From: Microvirga flocculans ATCC BAA-817
Lineage (GTDB): Bacteria; Pseudomonadota; Alphaproteobacteria; Rhizobiales; Beijerinckiaceae
Assembly (NCBI RefSeq): GCF_000518665.1
Contig: NZ_JAEA01000009.1
Span: 1 to 64,000, forward strand
Reading direction: 5' to 3'
Length of the DNA stretch: 64,000 bases
Shown here piece after piece: positions 1 through 8,312 of this stretch (position 1 is its first letter; each line of letters opens with the position of its first letter). The notes beneath the pieces were generated by a model. It made no database searches. It worked only from the letters and a program-made list of their open reading frames with translations, and was not told the DNA's origin. Made by a program: the position numbers and the translations under genes.

Positions 1-218
1 CGGCGGATGAGGAACTCGCGGTGCGGGTCGAGCTTGGAATAGCGCCAGCCGCCCTCCGGCTTGGGCGCTAGGCTGCCGGTGTCCCGATAGGCAGCCATCA
101 GCCGGACCACGAAGGCGACCGACACGTCAAAGTGCCGGGCAGCGGCATGACAGGAGTGCCCCGCCTCGACAAAGCGCGCCACGCGGCGGCGAAGGTCCAA
201 CGAGTAGGACTTGGTCAT
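1..218 (-). CDS. IS630-family transposase, N-terminal fragment cut by the window edge
   Basis: The reverse strand from an ATG at 218 reads MTKSYSLDLRRRVARFVEAG and runs on to base 1 without a stop, so only the first 72 residues are visible. The SLDLRRRVA start followed by a helix-turn-helix (HSCHAAARHFDVS, then RLMAAYRDTGSLAPK) is typical of the DNA-binding N-terminus of IS630/Tc1-type transposases. An AGGAGATGAG Shine-Dalgarno-like stretch precedes the start. The DDE catalytic domain would lie outside the window, so it cannot be judged whether the element is intact. The element end should lie between 219 and about 300, but I could not define the terminal inverted repeat. Confidence 0.8.
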   Translation of the reverse strand, partial: MTKSYSLDLRRRVARFVEAGHSCHAAARHFDVSVAFVVRLMAAYRDTGSLAPKPEGGWRYSKLDPHREFLIR

Positions 219-343
219 CGCTCATCTCCTCCAAAGAGGGCCAAGATGAGTGAATCACGAAGCCGTCACATCGTATAGTCCAAACGATTCCGTCAGAATT
301 GCCCTTGCTCTAGCGCATCCTGCGGGTCCGCCCGTCCGATGCT

Positions 344-1492
344 TTAGCGCCTCAACGACAGCGGATTGTCCGAGAGCGCCGCCGCGTCCGGCTGGTCGAC
401 GGCGGGCTTTCCGAGGAAGGCGTTCCAGAGCTTTTCCACCGTCTCGCGCTCCAGGTCGTCCACGATGAAGACGAGGCGGCTGCGCCTGTCCTCGCTCGGC
501 CAGCGCGGCAGCACGGCGGGCACATGGATCACGTGCTGCACGCCGTGGATCACGACCGGATGCTCCGGGTCTTCGGCCAGGGCCACGAGGCCTTTCACGC
601 GCAGGAGCCTCGCGCCCTGCGACGAGCGCAGCAGGTCGAGGAACATGTCGAGCGTGCCCTGGCGGATCGGCCGGTCGCTCGTGAGGCAGAAGGCGCGGAT
701 GCGCTCGTCGTGCCGGTTCACGTCGTGATGATGGTGATGGCCGTGGTGATGCCCGTGACCGTGATGATGTCCGTGCTGGTGCGCGTGGCTCTGGCGCTCG
801 GCCTCTTCCACGGCCTCCGTCTTCAGCCACTCGGCGACGTCGGCGATCTTGCCCTCGACATCGAAGAGGCCGCCGGCGATGACCGCTTCCACGGGCGCAT
901 CCGCTGTCAGGAACGTAGCGCCCGGATTGAGCCCATGGAGCCTTTCGCGAAGCCGCGACAGCTCCGCTGCGTCGTCCACGAGATCGGTCTTCGAGATGAC
1001 GATGCGCTCCGCCACGGCGGCCTGTTTCACGGCTTCCCGGTGGGCGTCGAGGGTGGCTCCGCCATTCACCGCATCGATCACCGTCACCACGCCTTCCACC
1101 GCGTAGCGCAGGGAGAGATAGGGGTGATAGAGCACCGCGTGCAGGATCGGCGCGGGGTCTGCAAGGCCCGTGGTCTCGATGATCACGCGCTTGAAGGGCA
1201 GGATGCGGCCGTTGTCGCGCTTGCGCAGAAGGTCTTCCAGCGTCGCGATCAGGTCGCCGCGCACGGTGCAGCAGAGGCAGCCCGCCGAGAGCAGCACCAT
1301 GCCCTCGTCGACGGTCTCCACGAGCAGGTGGTCGAGGCCGATTTCGCCGAACTCGTTGATGATGACCACCGTGTCCTGCAAGGCCGGGCTCTTGAGCATC
1401 CGGTTGAGCAGGGTTGTTTTCCCCGAGCCCAGAAAGCCCGTGAGGATGGTGAGCGGAATGGGGGCGGGAGGGGACAGGGGGCTGCTGGTCAT
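344..1492 (-). CDS. CobW/G3E-family GTPase, putative metal chaperone with His-rich loop
   Basis: G3E GTPase of the CobW/ZNG1/YjiA group, which deliver metal ions (often zinc) to client proteins in the cytoplasm at the cost of GTP. Visible: P-loop GFLGSGKT at residues 19-26, the family metal motif GCLCC at about 71-75, an SKTD guanine-specificity motif, and a strongly His-rich linker at about 233-257 (HQHGHHHGHGHHHGHHHHHD) before the CobW C-terminal domain. The 382-aa length is normal. An in-frame TTG at 1501 overlaps the upstream stop; the ATG at 1492 is preferred because it is the stronger codon, but neither has a good ribosome site. It follows the EamA permease gene in the same orientation almost without a gap, so the two probably form an operon. 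The metal and client are not determined; zinc is inferred from the family and the His loop. Confidence 0.9.
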   Translation of the reverse strand: MTSSPLSPPAPIPLTILTGFLGSGKTTLLNRMLKSPALQDTVVIINEFGEIGLDHLLVETVDEGMVLLSAGCLCCTVRGDLIATLEDLLRKRDNGRILPFKRVIIETTGLADPAPILHAVLYHPYLSLRYAVEGVVTVIDAVNGGATLDAHREAVKQAAVAERIVISKTDLVDDAAELSRLRERLHGLNPGATFLTADAPVEAVIAGGLFDVEGKIADVAEWLKTEAVEEAERQSHAHQHGHHHGHGHHHGHHHHHDVNRHDERIRAFCLTSDRPIRQGTLDMFLDLLRSSQGARLLRVKGLVALAEDPEHPVVIHGVQHVIHVPAVLPRWPSEDRRSRLVFIVDDLERETVEKLWNAFLGKPAVDQPDAAALSDNPLSLRR

Positions 1493-1497
1493 CGTGT

Positions 1498-2403
1498 TCA
1501 ATCCGCAATCGGCACCAGGGGCGCATCCTTCAGGCGGCGCTGTTCCAGCACTACGTTGGCGATGATGGCCGCCAGCACAAGAGCGCCGCCCGTCATTTGC
1601 AGGGGAGACAGGGCCTCATCCAGGATGAGCGCCGAGGAAATCGCCGCGACCACCGGTTCGGTGCAATAGATGATCCCGGCCGCGACCGCCGTGATGCGGC
1701 CGAGCGCCAGGAATTGCAGCACGAAGCCGAACACGTAGCCGCCGATGGTCATGGCGACCGCAAAGGGCGCGACGGCCAGGGCCGTGGGAGGCACCAGCTG
1801 TCCCGCGGCCAGGCTGATGAGTGCGGCGGTCGGCAGGACCAGCAGATGGATCCAGAAGGTTTTCGCCATCACGCCGGTCCTGCGGCAGCGCGCTGCGGCG
1901 AAGAACTGGATGGCCGTGGCGAGGCTCGCGCCGAAGGCGAGCGCCAGCCCCCGCCAGTCGAGGCCGCCGAAAACCGGCCCGACCACGAGCGCGACGCCGA
2001 GGGTCGCCAGCGCGACGACCCCGAGCAGGGCCGGCGTGAGCCTCGTCCCCTCGACGAAGGGGCTCGCGAGCACGATGAGGATCGGGAAGGTGTAGAACAC
2101 CACCGCCGCCACGGTCACCGGGATGAAGGCCACGGAGGAAAGATAGCAGATGCCCACGAAGGCGGTGGCGATGCCGAGGAGCAGCAGGGTGCCCCTCTCC
2201 TCCCGCGCCGCCTTGAGGGAGCTTCGCGTCACGGCGGCGACGATGCCGACCAGGACCAGCATCAGGAAGACCCGGTAGACCACGATGGCCGAGCCGCTCG
2301 CCCCGGCGAAGGACGCCATGCGGGCATAGACGATGTTGAAGCCGTAGAGGCTGGCGGAGACGAGGGCAAAGACGAGGCCGCTGGCGGGCGAGGAGCGAGT
2401 CAT
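1498..2403 (-). CDS. EamA/DMT-family membrane permease
   Basis: Ten-segment inner-membrane protein of the drug/metabolite transporter superfamily with two EamA repeats: the first begins ASGLVFALVSASLYGFNIVY and the second starts around residue 150 (GLALAFGASLATAIQFF). Length (301 aa) is normal. The substrate cannot be read from the sequence; relatives export amino acids, metabolites or drugs. The ATG at 2403 follows a weak purine-rich site. Its stop lies a few bases before the CobW-like gene, so co-transcription is likely. That pairing might hint at metal-linked or metallophore export, but this is only a guess. Confidence 0.88.
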   Translation of the reverse strand: MTRSSPASGLVFALVSASLYGFNIVYARMASFAGASGSAIVVYRVFLMLVLVGIVAAVTRSSLKAAREERGTLLLLGIATAFVGICYLSSVAFIPVTVAAVVFYTFPILIVLASPFVEGTRLTPALLGVVALATLGVALVVGPVFGGLDWRGLALAFGASLATAIQFFAAARCRRTGVMAKTFWIHLLVLPTAALISLAAGQLVPPTALAVAPFAVAMTIGGYVFGFVLQFLALGRITAVAAGIIYCTEPVVAAISSALILDEALSPLQMTGGALVLAAIIANVVLEQRRLKDAPLVPIAD

Positions 2404-2513
2404 GGGAAAACCGGCGAGGCGAGGTCCGAACCGTTCGCCCGGATAGGCCGGAAATGCAAGGGCGAGAGATTGTTCTCACAAGCAGGCCCCCCTCTTCGGA
2501 TCGAGGCGCAAGG

Positions 2514-2538
2514 CAAAACGCCCGGGCAAGGCCGGGCG
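2514..2538 (-). terminator. Rho-independent terminator of the carboxypeptidase gene
   Basis: A 7-bp GC stem (CGCCCGG at 2519-2525 pairing with CCGGGCG at 2532-2538) with a six-base loop is followed on the minus strand by TTTT (2515-2518). It lies 30 bases past the stop of the gene ending at 2568 and separates it from the EamA/CobW operon. Confidence 0.75.
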
Positions 2539-2567
2539 CTGCAAGGATGCTGCGATGAAGGAAAGGC

Positions 2568-3944
2568 TCAGTTGGCGACGGACTTGGGCTTGGAGGCTTC
2601 CGCTTTCTGAGGAGCCTTGGCCTTCGTATCCGCTGCCGGTTTCGCAGCCGGCTTGGCGGTGCCGCTGACCGGCTTGACGCTCACGCTGGCGCGCGGCTGG
2701 TCCTTGCCCTTGGCCGCAGCCTTCTCGGTGGTCTTGGCGCTGTCCGGTGCCTTGGCATCGGCCTGCTTGGCGACCGCATTGCCCTTCTTGGCCGCCGTTG
2801 CCTTGCCGGTCTTGGCCTTGCGCGCCTGCTCGGCGGCATCTTCGGCGGCGGCCTGGGCGGCGAGCTCCGCCTCGCTGGGCGGATTCAGGCCGATCCAGAC
2901 CCGCTCGGGCTCCACCGCTGTGCGGGGGCCGAGCACCGTGCGCACCGGCTTCGCGGCGGTGTCCCCCGCGAAAGCCATGACCTCGGAGGAGAAGAGGTTC
3001 GGGATGTTGCTGTCCGTCTCTGCGACGACCGGCGCATCTTCCTCCTGCGGCATCGGCCCCTTGCGGTCGCAGATGACAGGGCGCATGTCCGGCGGGCTGG
3101 TATTGGCGGAGGCGGGCAGAGCCGCGAGTTCCGGATTGGTGAAGTTCACCTTGCTGCTGAAGCCCCGGTCGAACAGCTCGGCCGCCTTGATGGTGCGCTC
3201 GTTGGCGGAGGGAGCGCCGAGCACGACCGTAATGAGGTGGCGGCCGTTGCGGGTGGCGCTGGCCACCACGTTGAAGCCGGACGAGCAGATGAAGCCCGTC
3301 TTCATGCCGTCGGCTCCGGGATAGCGGCCGATGAGGCCGTTGGTGTTGCGCATGATGCGGCGGCCGAACTGCACGGCGCCGATGTCGAACAGGTTCCGGT
3401 ACTCGGGAAATTCCCGGAGCAGCGCGCGGGCCAGGATCGCCATGTCGCGGGCCGTGGTCTGGTTCCGCTCGTCCGGCAGACCGTGCGGATTGGCGAAGCG
3501 GCTGCCGACCATGCCGAGGCGCCGGGCATGGGCGTTCATGAGGGCCGCGAAATCGTCGATGGAGCCGCCGATATTCTCCGCGATGGTGGCGGCGACGTCG
3601 TTCGCCGACTTGACCATCATGATCTTGAGGGCGTTGTCGAGCCGGATCTGCGTACCGGGCTTGAAGCCCATCTTGGAGGGGGGCAGGGCTGCCGCGCTGT
3701 CGGAGACGACGAGAAGCGTATCCATGGCCATGTGGCCGGAGCGAACCTGATCGAGCGCCACATAGGTCGTCATCAGCTTGGTGATGGAGGCTGGAAACCA
3801 GGGGTCCGTCGCCCGCTCCGCGTGGAGGACGCGGCCGGACTCGAGTTCGACGACGAGGGCGGGTCCGCCTGCGGCCAGGACCGGGCCGCCGACAAGGGCT
3901 GCAAGGGCGAAGGCGATCACGCGGAGAGCGCGGCTAACGTTCAT
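2568..3944 (-). CDS. D-alanyl-D-alanine carboxypeptidase (penicillin-binding protein, S11 family)
   Basis: Periplasmic serine peptidase that removes the terminal D-Ala from peptidoglycan stem peptides. The three S11 motifs are intact: SITK at 53-56 (nucleophile Ser53), SAN at 113-115 and KTG at 215-217. A signal peptide (residues 1-24, ending PVLAA) directs export. After the catalytic domain and a linker there is a Lys/Ala-rich C-terminal tail (about residues 360-458) that probably binds the wall or membrane surface. The usual C-terminal amphipathic anchor of DacA is not evident. A TTG further upstream (3971) is open, but ATG 3944 is chosen because AAGGAG lies a correct distance before it and the signal peptide starts there. 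It is monocistronic and divergent from the next gene. Confidence 0.9.
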   Translation of the reverse strand: MNVSRALRVIAFALAALVGGPVLAAGGPALVVELESGRVLHAERATDPWFPASITKLMTTYVALDQVRSGHMAMDTLLVVSDSAAALPPSKMGFKPGTQIRLDNALKIMMVKSANDVAATIAENIGGSIDDFAALMNAHARRLGMVGSRFANPHGLPDERNQTTARDMAILARALLREFPEYRNLFDIGAVQFGRRIMRNTNGLIGRYPGADGMKTGFICSSGFNVVASATRNGRHLITVVLGAPSANERTIKAAELFDRGFSSKVNFTNPELAALPASANTSPPDMRPVICDRKGPMPQEEDAPVVAETDSNIPNLFSSEVMAFAGDTAAKPVRTVLGPRTAVEPERVWIGLNPPSEAELAAQAAAEDAAEQARKAKTGKATAAKKGNAVAKQADAKAPDSAKTTEKAAAKGKDQPRASVSVKPVSGTAKPAAKPAADTKAKAPQKAEASKPKSVAN

Positions 3945-4132
3945 GCGGAACGACTCCTTGGCTTCGTTCAACGATAGGAGAGGATCGATCGGCCCCGCCT
4001 GTCAGCTGGGCTATTTTTAGAGCCAAACCCTGGCCTTGGCTAGGTTGGGCGGTTTTTTGCTTGCTTAAACCCCCCTTCTTAACAAATTCCATGGCAAGAG
4101 AGTGGCAAGAGCGGCGCGGATTGTGGACTGAT

Positions 4133-5035
4133 ATGACGGCTTCCCTTCTCTGGATTCCGGTGACCCTGGCGGCGGCCGCCGCCCAGACGGGCCGCAACGC
4201 GACCCAGCGCCGGCTCACCGAAACCATCGGAACCGTGGGCGCGACCCAGGTCCGGTTCCTCTACGGCTTTCCCTTCGCGCTCCTGGCGCTCGCCGCCGTG
4301 AGCCTCGTGACGGGCGAGACCATGCCTCATCCCAATGCGGCCTTTCTCGCCTATGTCCTGAGCGGCGCCCTGACCCAGATTCTGGCCACGGCCCTCATGC
4401 TCTCCGCCATGCGTGAGAGGGCCTTCTCGGTGGTCACGGCCTATACCAAGACCGAGCCGGTGCAGGTAGCGCTGTTCGGGCTGGTTCTCCTCGGGGACAC
4501 CCTGACGCCGGCCGCGTCCCTGGCGATCGCGGTCGCCACCGCAGGCGTCGTGCTCATGTCCGTCAAGCCGGGCGCGGGGCTGACCTCGTCCGGCCTGAAG
4601 CCCGTCGTGTTCGGCCTCGCCTCGGGCGCCTTCTTCGCTCTCGCGGCCATCGGGTTCCGCGGCGCGATCCTGTCCCTCGAGGCGGGTTCGCCTCTCATCC
4701 GGGCTTCCACGACCCTGGCCTGGGGATTGGGATTGCAGACGGCGATTCTGATCGCCTGGCTCGGCCTGTTCGACCGCAAGGCGCTGGTGGGCAGCTTCGC
4801 GGCCTGGTGCCCGTCGCTGGGGGCGGGCTTCCTCGGGGCGCTCGCGTCCCAGTTCTGGTTCATCGGCTTCGCTCTTACGACCGCGGCCAATGTGCGCACC
4901 CTGGCGCTCGTGGAGGTGTTGATGGCGCAGGCGGTGTCCCACCGTTTCCTGGCGCAGGCGACGACGAAGCGCGAGGTGGCCGGAATGCTGCTGATCCTGG
5001 GCGGCGTCGCCCTGCTTCTCCTCTCGCATCGCTAG
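4133..5035 (+). CDS. EamA/DMT-family membrane permease
   Basis: Second drug/metabolite transporter of the window: about ten hydrophobic segments in two EamA halves, starting MTASLLWIPVTLAAAAAQTG and ending with a hydrophobic helix (LLILGGVALLLLSHR). Low similarity to the permease at 1498-2403, so it is not a recent duplicate. The open frame extends upstream to 4061, but those extra residues are hydrophilic and atypical, so ATG 4133 is preferred with moderate certainty. Substrate unknown. It stands alone between a divergent carboxypeptidase gene and a pair of REP-like repeats that begin at its stop codon. Confidence 0.83.
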   Translation: MTASLLWIPVTLAAAAAQTGRNATQRRLTETIGTVGATQVRFLYGFPFALLALAAVSLVTGETMPHPNAAFLAYVLSGALTQILATALMLSAMRERAFSVVTAYTKTEPVQVALFGLVLLGDTLTPAASLAIAVATAGVVLMSVKPGAGLTSSGLKPVVFGLASGAFFALAAIGFRGAILSLEAGSPLIRASTTLAWGLGLQTAILIAWLGLFDRKALVGSFAAWCPSLGAGFLGALASQFWFIGFALTTAANVRTLALVEVLMAQAVSHRFLAQATTKREVAGMLLILGGVALLLLSHR

Positions 5036-5124
5036 AGCATCGAACGCAAAAGTGGGAACCGGTTTTGCTTGCAAAGATGCGCCAAACCAGAAGCATCGAA
5101 CGCAAAAGAGGGAACCGGTTTTGC
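5036..5124. repeat. Tandem pair of REP-like palindromic repeats
   Basis: Two 33-base copies (5036-5068 and 5092-5124) differ at one base. Each starts AGCATCGAACGCAAAAG and ends GGGAACCGGTTTTGC; the inner part can fold because GCAAAA pairs with TTTTGC. The first copy starts directly after the permease stop codon. Related elements occur at 8211, 34725, 60428 and 63698. They sit only between genes. Confidence 0.8.
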
Positions 5125-5151
5125 GTGCGGCGCGCCTCGATCCATGTCTTC

Positions 5152-6609
5152 TCAGACGACGAAGAAGTCGTCGTATTTGAGCGAAAGGCCCTTCGCGACC
5201 TTGGCGAACTCGATGGCCGCATGCTTGGAGCCAGAACCGTCTGCATCGTAGGACAGAACGCCGGTTTTCTTGTTGTAGATGACGTAGTCGTTCCTGTCGT
5301 CGGCCCGGGAACCGACCTCGAAATAGGCGCTCTTCAGCTTTCTCGGTGCGCTCGTCGAACCGGATCCGAGCTTCGTGAACACGCCGTTGTCGAGGTAGAT
5401 CGTATCGTCGGCATGGGAGAACTTGTAAATCGTATCCACGTTCGTCTTGCGGTTCAGACGCGTGCTGAACGTAAAGATGTCGGCATTCGCGCCGCCGTTC
5501 AGCCAATCATTTCCTGCTCCTCCGCTGAGGTTGTCAGCTCCGCTGCCGCCGCTCAGCGTGTCGTTTCCCGCTCCGCCATACAGCCTGTTGGCCATCACGT
5601 TCCCGGTGATCCTGTCGTTTCCGCTGCCGCCCTTGGCGTTCTCGATCCAGGCATTGTAGGCGATGCCGAGCGTACGCGTCTCGAATTCCAGATCGCCCGT
5701 CGAATAGCCCGGCCCGATCTCGCTGTAGGAGCCGGGCGTCAGGTTGATGACGACGGCCTCGGGCCTGTTGCCCCACGCGATCGTATCGTTGCCGCCAGCA
5801 TCCCAGATGGTTTCGAGAATCTGGTCGTAGGATGAATAATCGTAGACCGTGTTGCCGCGGTTGTACGTCATGTTGGCGCCGTAGAGCCACTGGATGGCGG
5901 CGATGTCCGATACCATCGGCGTGATCGGAAGGCGCGAGCTTTCGATGCCGTCATTCTCGTCTCCGACATGATCGAAATAGCTCATCACCGTGTACAGAAG
6001 GGCATCGTTCCCAAACGTTGCGACCGGACCGATATTGTAAGCGTTCGTCTCCTGGTGCGGATGCTTGAGACCGAGTGCATGGCCGATCTCGTGCAGCAGA
6101 ACGCTGCCGAAACCGTAGGTATAGAGCTGCGGGTTGTGATTGTACGGGTTGTCGCCCAGCCAGACATCTCCGCTCCAGGGATTGCCGCCGGGATAATAGG
6201 CATAGGCTGTTGGCGCATCCGAGGTGAAGGCGAAGCGCAGATCGCCCGCGACCGTTTGGGAATCCTGAACTTCCGTGAACGTGATATTCGCGACGTTCGA
6301 CCATTTCGAGAGAGCGAGCCGGACCTGCTGCATCTCGAAGCTGTTAAGGGTCATCCAGCCATCGTTGTAGGGCGGCCGCGTATCGCCGTCGCCATCGGGA
6401 TAGGTTTCAATATACCGAGAATCTCCCAAACCTGCCATGCTGTAGGTGAGGGTTGTCGAGATCGTTCCCGACAGCTGGTGCCACTTGAAGGCCGACAGGA
6501 GCGAGTCGATCCGATTGCTGCCCGATAGCCAGGTCGAATCGAGCAGGTTGTACTCACGGGATGCCGTCGGGCTGTGTTCGGACGAAAGGGAAGAATTGCG
6601 GGCGGTCAT
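5152..6609 (-). CDS. Serralysin-like M10 metalloprotease with RTX repeats
   Basis: Secreted zinc endopeptidase. The metzincin motif HEIGHALGLKH is at 173-183 and the Met-turn MSYFDH at about 209-214. The C-terminal half carries Ca-binding nonapeptide RTX repeats (GGAGNDTLSGGSGADNLSGG and relatives, about 335-380) and an M10 C-terminal domain ending KYDDFFVV, the acidic/hydrophobic end typical of type I secretion substrates. There is no Sec signal peptide, as expected for this route. ATG 6609 is chosen over the upstream GTG 6618 because GGAG lies eight bases before it. No type I exporter (ABC/HlyD/TolC) lies in the window, so secretion must use genes elsewhere. Length 485 aa is normal for serralysins. 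Confidence 0.92.
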   Translation of the reverse strand: MTARNSSLSSEHSPTASREYNLLDSTWLSGSNRIDSLLSAFKWHQLSGTISTTLTYSMAGLGDSRYIETYPDGDGDTRPPYNDGWMTLNSFEMQQVRLALSKWSNVANITFTEVQDSQTVAGDLRFAFTSDAPTAYAYYPGGNPWSGDVWLGDNPYNHNPQLYTYGFGSVLLHEIGHALGLKHPHQETNAYNIGPVATFGNDALLYTVMSYFDHVGDENDGIESSRLPITPMVSDIAAIQWLYGANMTYNRGNTVYDYSSYDQILETIWDAGGNDTIAWGNRPEAVVINLTPGSYSEIGPGYSTGDLEFETRTLGIAYNAWIENAKGGSGNDRITGNVMANRLYGGAGNDTLSGGSGADNLSGGAGNDWLNGGANADIFTFSTRLNRKTNVDTIYKFSHADDTIYLDNGVFTKLGSGSTSAPRKLKSAYFEVGSRADDRNDYVIYNKKTGVLSYDADGSGSKHAAIEFAKVAKGLSLKYDDFFVV

Positions 6610-6979
6610 CTCCAGCACTCCACGTTCTGAAAACGTCAGGTGTGGACGGTGTTCGACGACACCGGGTCCACGATGGACCTGCCCCGGCAGTCTCCTCTTC
6701 TCGTTTCTGGAATCGTGCTGAGTTTAACGCCGGATCGATGGGCTCTGAAACACGCGTCTCATGCCCCGGCAGGGACAATTGCGGACTACCTCCGAGCGCG
6801 CGATGATCCGTGCTCTCTGGAACGGCCGTTCGATCCGCCCGAGCCGATGGTGCGATCTGACGTTCGCACCATGAGACATGCCTTTGCCGGATAGATTACG
6901 GCGACGCTTTGGCTTGTCGTTGCGGCAGCAACATGATAACGAACAACGTTACATTTCACATAAGGGCTGGAACCGTTTC
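6610..6979. other. 370-base intergenic region between divergent genes
   Basis: Holds the upstream regions of the protease (leftward) and the redoxin/oxygenase gene (rightward). A small hairpin (GGTCCA-cga-TGGACC, about 6665-6679) and two copies of TGCCCCGGCAG (6680-6690 and 6762-6772) are visible. I could not identify a consensus promoter or regulator site with confidence. Confidence 0.5.
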
Positions 6980-8128
6980 ATGACCGACGCTGCCGATCCT
7001 GTGCAACCCGCTTACCGCGTTCTCCAAGTCGGCGATCCAGTTCCCTGGTTCAAGCAGAACTCGACCAGCAATCCGCATTTCAGCTTCGACACGGTGGCCG
7101 GCCGCTACATCGTTCTTTGCTTCTACGGCCTGGGATCCGACGAGGTGGGTCGCGCGACGCTGGCGTCGTTCCAGGAGGAACATCGCGACCTCTTCGACGA
7201 TGACAAGATCGCGCTCTTCGGCGTGAGCTTCGATCCGTCGGACGAGTCGGAGATGCGGGCGAGGCAGATTCTCCCCGGCATCCGCCACTTCTGGGATTTC
7301 GACGGCTCGGTCGGGCGTCTTTACGGCGCTCTCCCGCACAATGCGGCGCCAGGACAGACGCAGATCCCGGTTCGCCGGTTCTGGATGGTTCTCAATCCGT
7401 CCCTGCGCGTGCGGGCCATCTTCCCCTTCGAACAGGATGGCGGCGACCGCGAGAAGGTCATGGCCTATCTGCGGGAATTGCCGCCCGTCGGTCTCTATGC
7501 CGGGGTCGAGCTTCCGGCTCCCGTTCTCGTCATTCCCGATGTGTTCGAGCCCGAATTCTGCCGTCACCTGATCAATCTCTACGAGCGGCATGGCGGCGAG
7601 GAATCGGGCTTCATGCGCGAGGTGGACGGCAAGACCGTCGCGGCGCACGACCCGAACCACAAGCGGCGCAAGGATTACACGATCACCGACGAAAACCTGA
7701 TGCGGCAGCTGCAGCACCGCATCATCCGCCGCGTGAACCCCGAGATCGAGCGCGTGCACTTCTTCAAGCCGACCCGCATGGAGCGCTACATCGTCTCCTG
7801 CTACGCATCGGAGGATGGCGGGCATTTCCGCGCACACCGGGACAACACGACGAGCGGCACGGCCCATCGCCGCTTCGCGGTCTCCATCAACCTCAACAAC
7901 GACTTCGAGGGCGGCGAGGTCAGTTTCCCGGAATACGGGCCGCGCAGCTACAAGGCGCCCCTGGGCGGCGCCGTGGTGTTCTCGACCCCGCTGCTGCACG
8001 CGGTGTCGAAGGTCACGTCCGGACGGCGTTTCGCTTTCCTGCCCTTCCTCTATGACGAGGAGGCGGCCAAGATCCGCGAGGCCAACAATGCCCGCCTCGG
8101 CGAGGGCGTGGAGGCCTACAAGGCCTGA
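6980..8128 (+). CDS. Fusion of a redoxin-like domain with a 2-oxoglutarate/Fe(II) oxygenase
   Basis: Residues 1 to about 165 have the thioredoxin-fold layout of AhpC/TSA peroxiredoxins (VGDPVPWF near the start; GRYIVLCFYGLGSDEVGR in place of the active-site loop). The rest is a prolyl-4-hydroxylase-type dioxygenase: iron ligands H286-x-D288 (AHRD) and H340 (LLHAV), with an Arg two-oxoglutarate binder in SGRRF near 349. The normal peroxiredoxin motif PxxxTxxC is absent, so peroxidase activity looks lost. A GTG/ATG-like extension upstream to 6878 is open, but ATG 6980 follows AAGGGCTGG and begins a normal soluble protein. The substrate is unknown. It is probably cytoplasmic and monocistronic. 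Confidence 0.85.
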   Translation: MTDAADPVQPAYRVLQVGDPVPWFKQNSTSNPHFSFDTVAGRYIVLCFYGLGSDEVGRATLASFQEEHRDLFDDDKIALFGVSFDPSDESEMRARQILPGIRHFWDFDGSVGRLYGALPHNAAPGQTQIPVRRFWMVLNPSLRVRAIFPFEQDGGDREKVMAYLRELPPVGLYAGVELPAPVLVIPDVFEPEFCRHLINLYERHGGEESGFMREVDGKTVAAHDPNHKRRKDYTITDENLMRQLQHRIIRRVNPEIERVHFFKPTRMERYIVSCYASEDGGHFRAHRDNTTSGTAHRRFAVSINLNNDFEGGEVSFPEYGPRSYKAPLGGAVVFSTPLLHAVSKVTSGRRFAFLPFLYDEEAAKIREANNARLGEGVEAYKA

Positions 8129-8210
8129 CGTCCGGCGCTATGAGAAGGGGGAGAGCCGTTTCCATTGAGATCGAATCGTCTCTCTTCTTTGTCGTGCCGC
8201 TTTTCTTGAC

Positions 8211-8244
8211 GGCGAACCGGATCCACTTTGCCGAAAAATGCTCT
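8211..8244 (-). repeat. Single REP-like palindromic repeat
   Basis: Read on the minus strand this copy starts AGAGCATTTTTCGGCAAAG and ends TGGATCCGGTTCGCC, matching the AGAGCAT...AAAGTGG...CCGGTT plan of the repeats at 5036 and 34826. It is intergenic, downstream of the redoxin/oxygenase gene and the convergent LOG gene. Confidence 0.65.
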
Positions 8245-8312
8245 CGGGGGCAGGATTATGTCCCGCGCGAGCAGGGCGGGCAGCCGGGCTGCATGACGCT
8301 CTCCGCGCCGTG

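Noticed and set aside
219-343. Terminal inverted repeat of the IS630 element
   Set aside because: Only one end is in the window, so a repeat cannot be proven; TA-flanked candidates are too many.
255-1526. Long open frames opposite or out of frame with the CobW-like gene (and many similar ones over the whole window)
   Set aside because: High GC makes long open shadow frames in all six frames. These lack family motifs, have extreme Arg/Pro/Gly/Ala composition and no ribosome sites.
4000-4075. Terminator between the carboxypeptidase and second EamA gene (T run after a GC-rich segment)
   Set aside because: The genes diverge here, so none is needed, and the stem is too imperfect.
5036-5124. CRISPR array
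   Set aside because: Only two similar units with a 24-base gap and no third repeat, leader or cas gene; copies elsewhere are dispersed and palindromic.
6980-7480. Active peroxiredoxin
   Set aside because: The PxxxTxxC motif with the peroxidatic Cys is absent from the redoxin-like domain.
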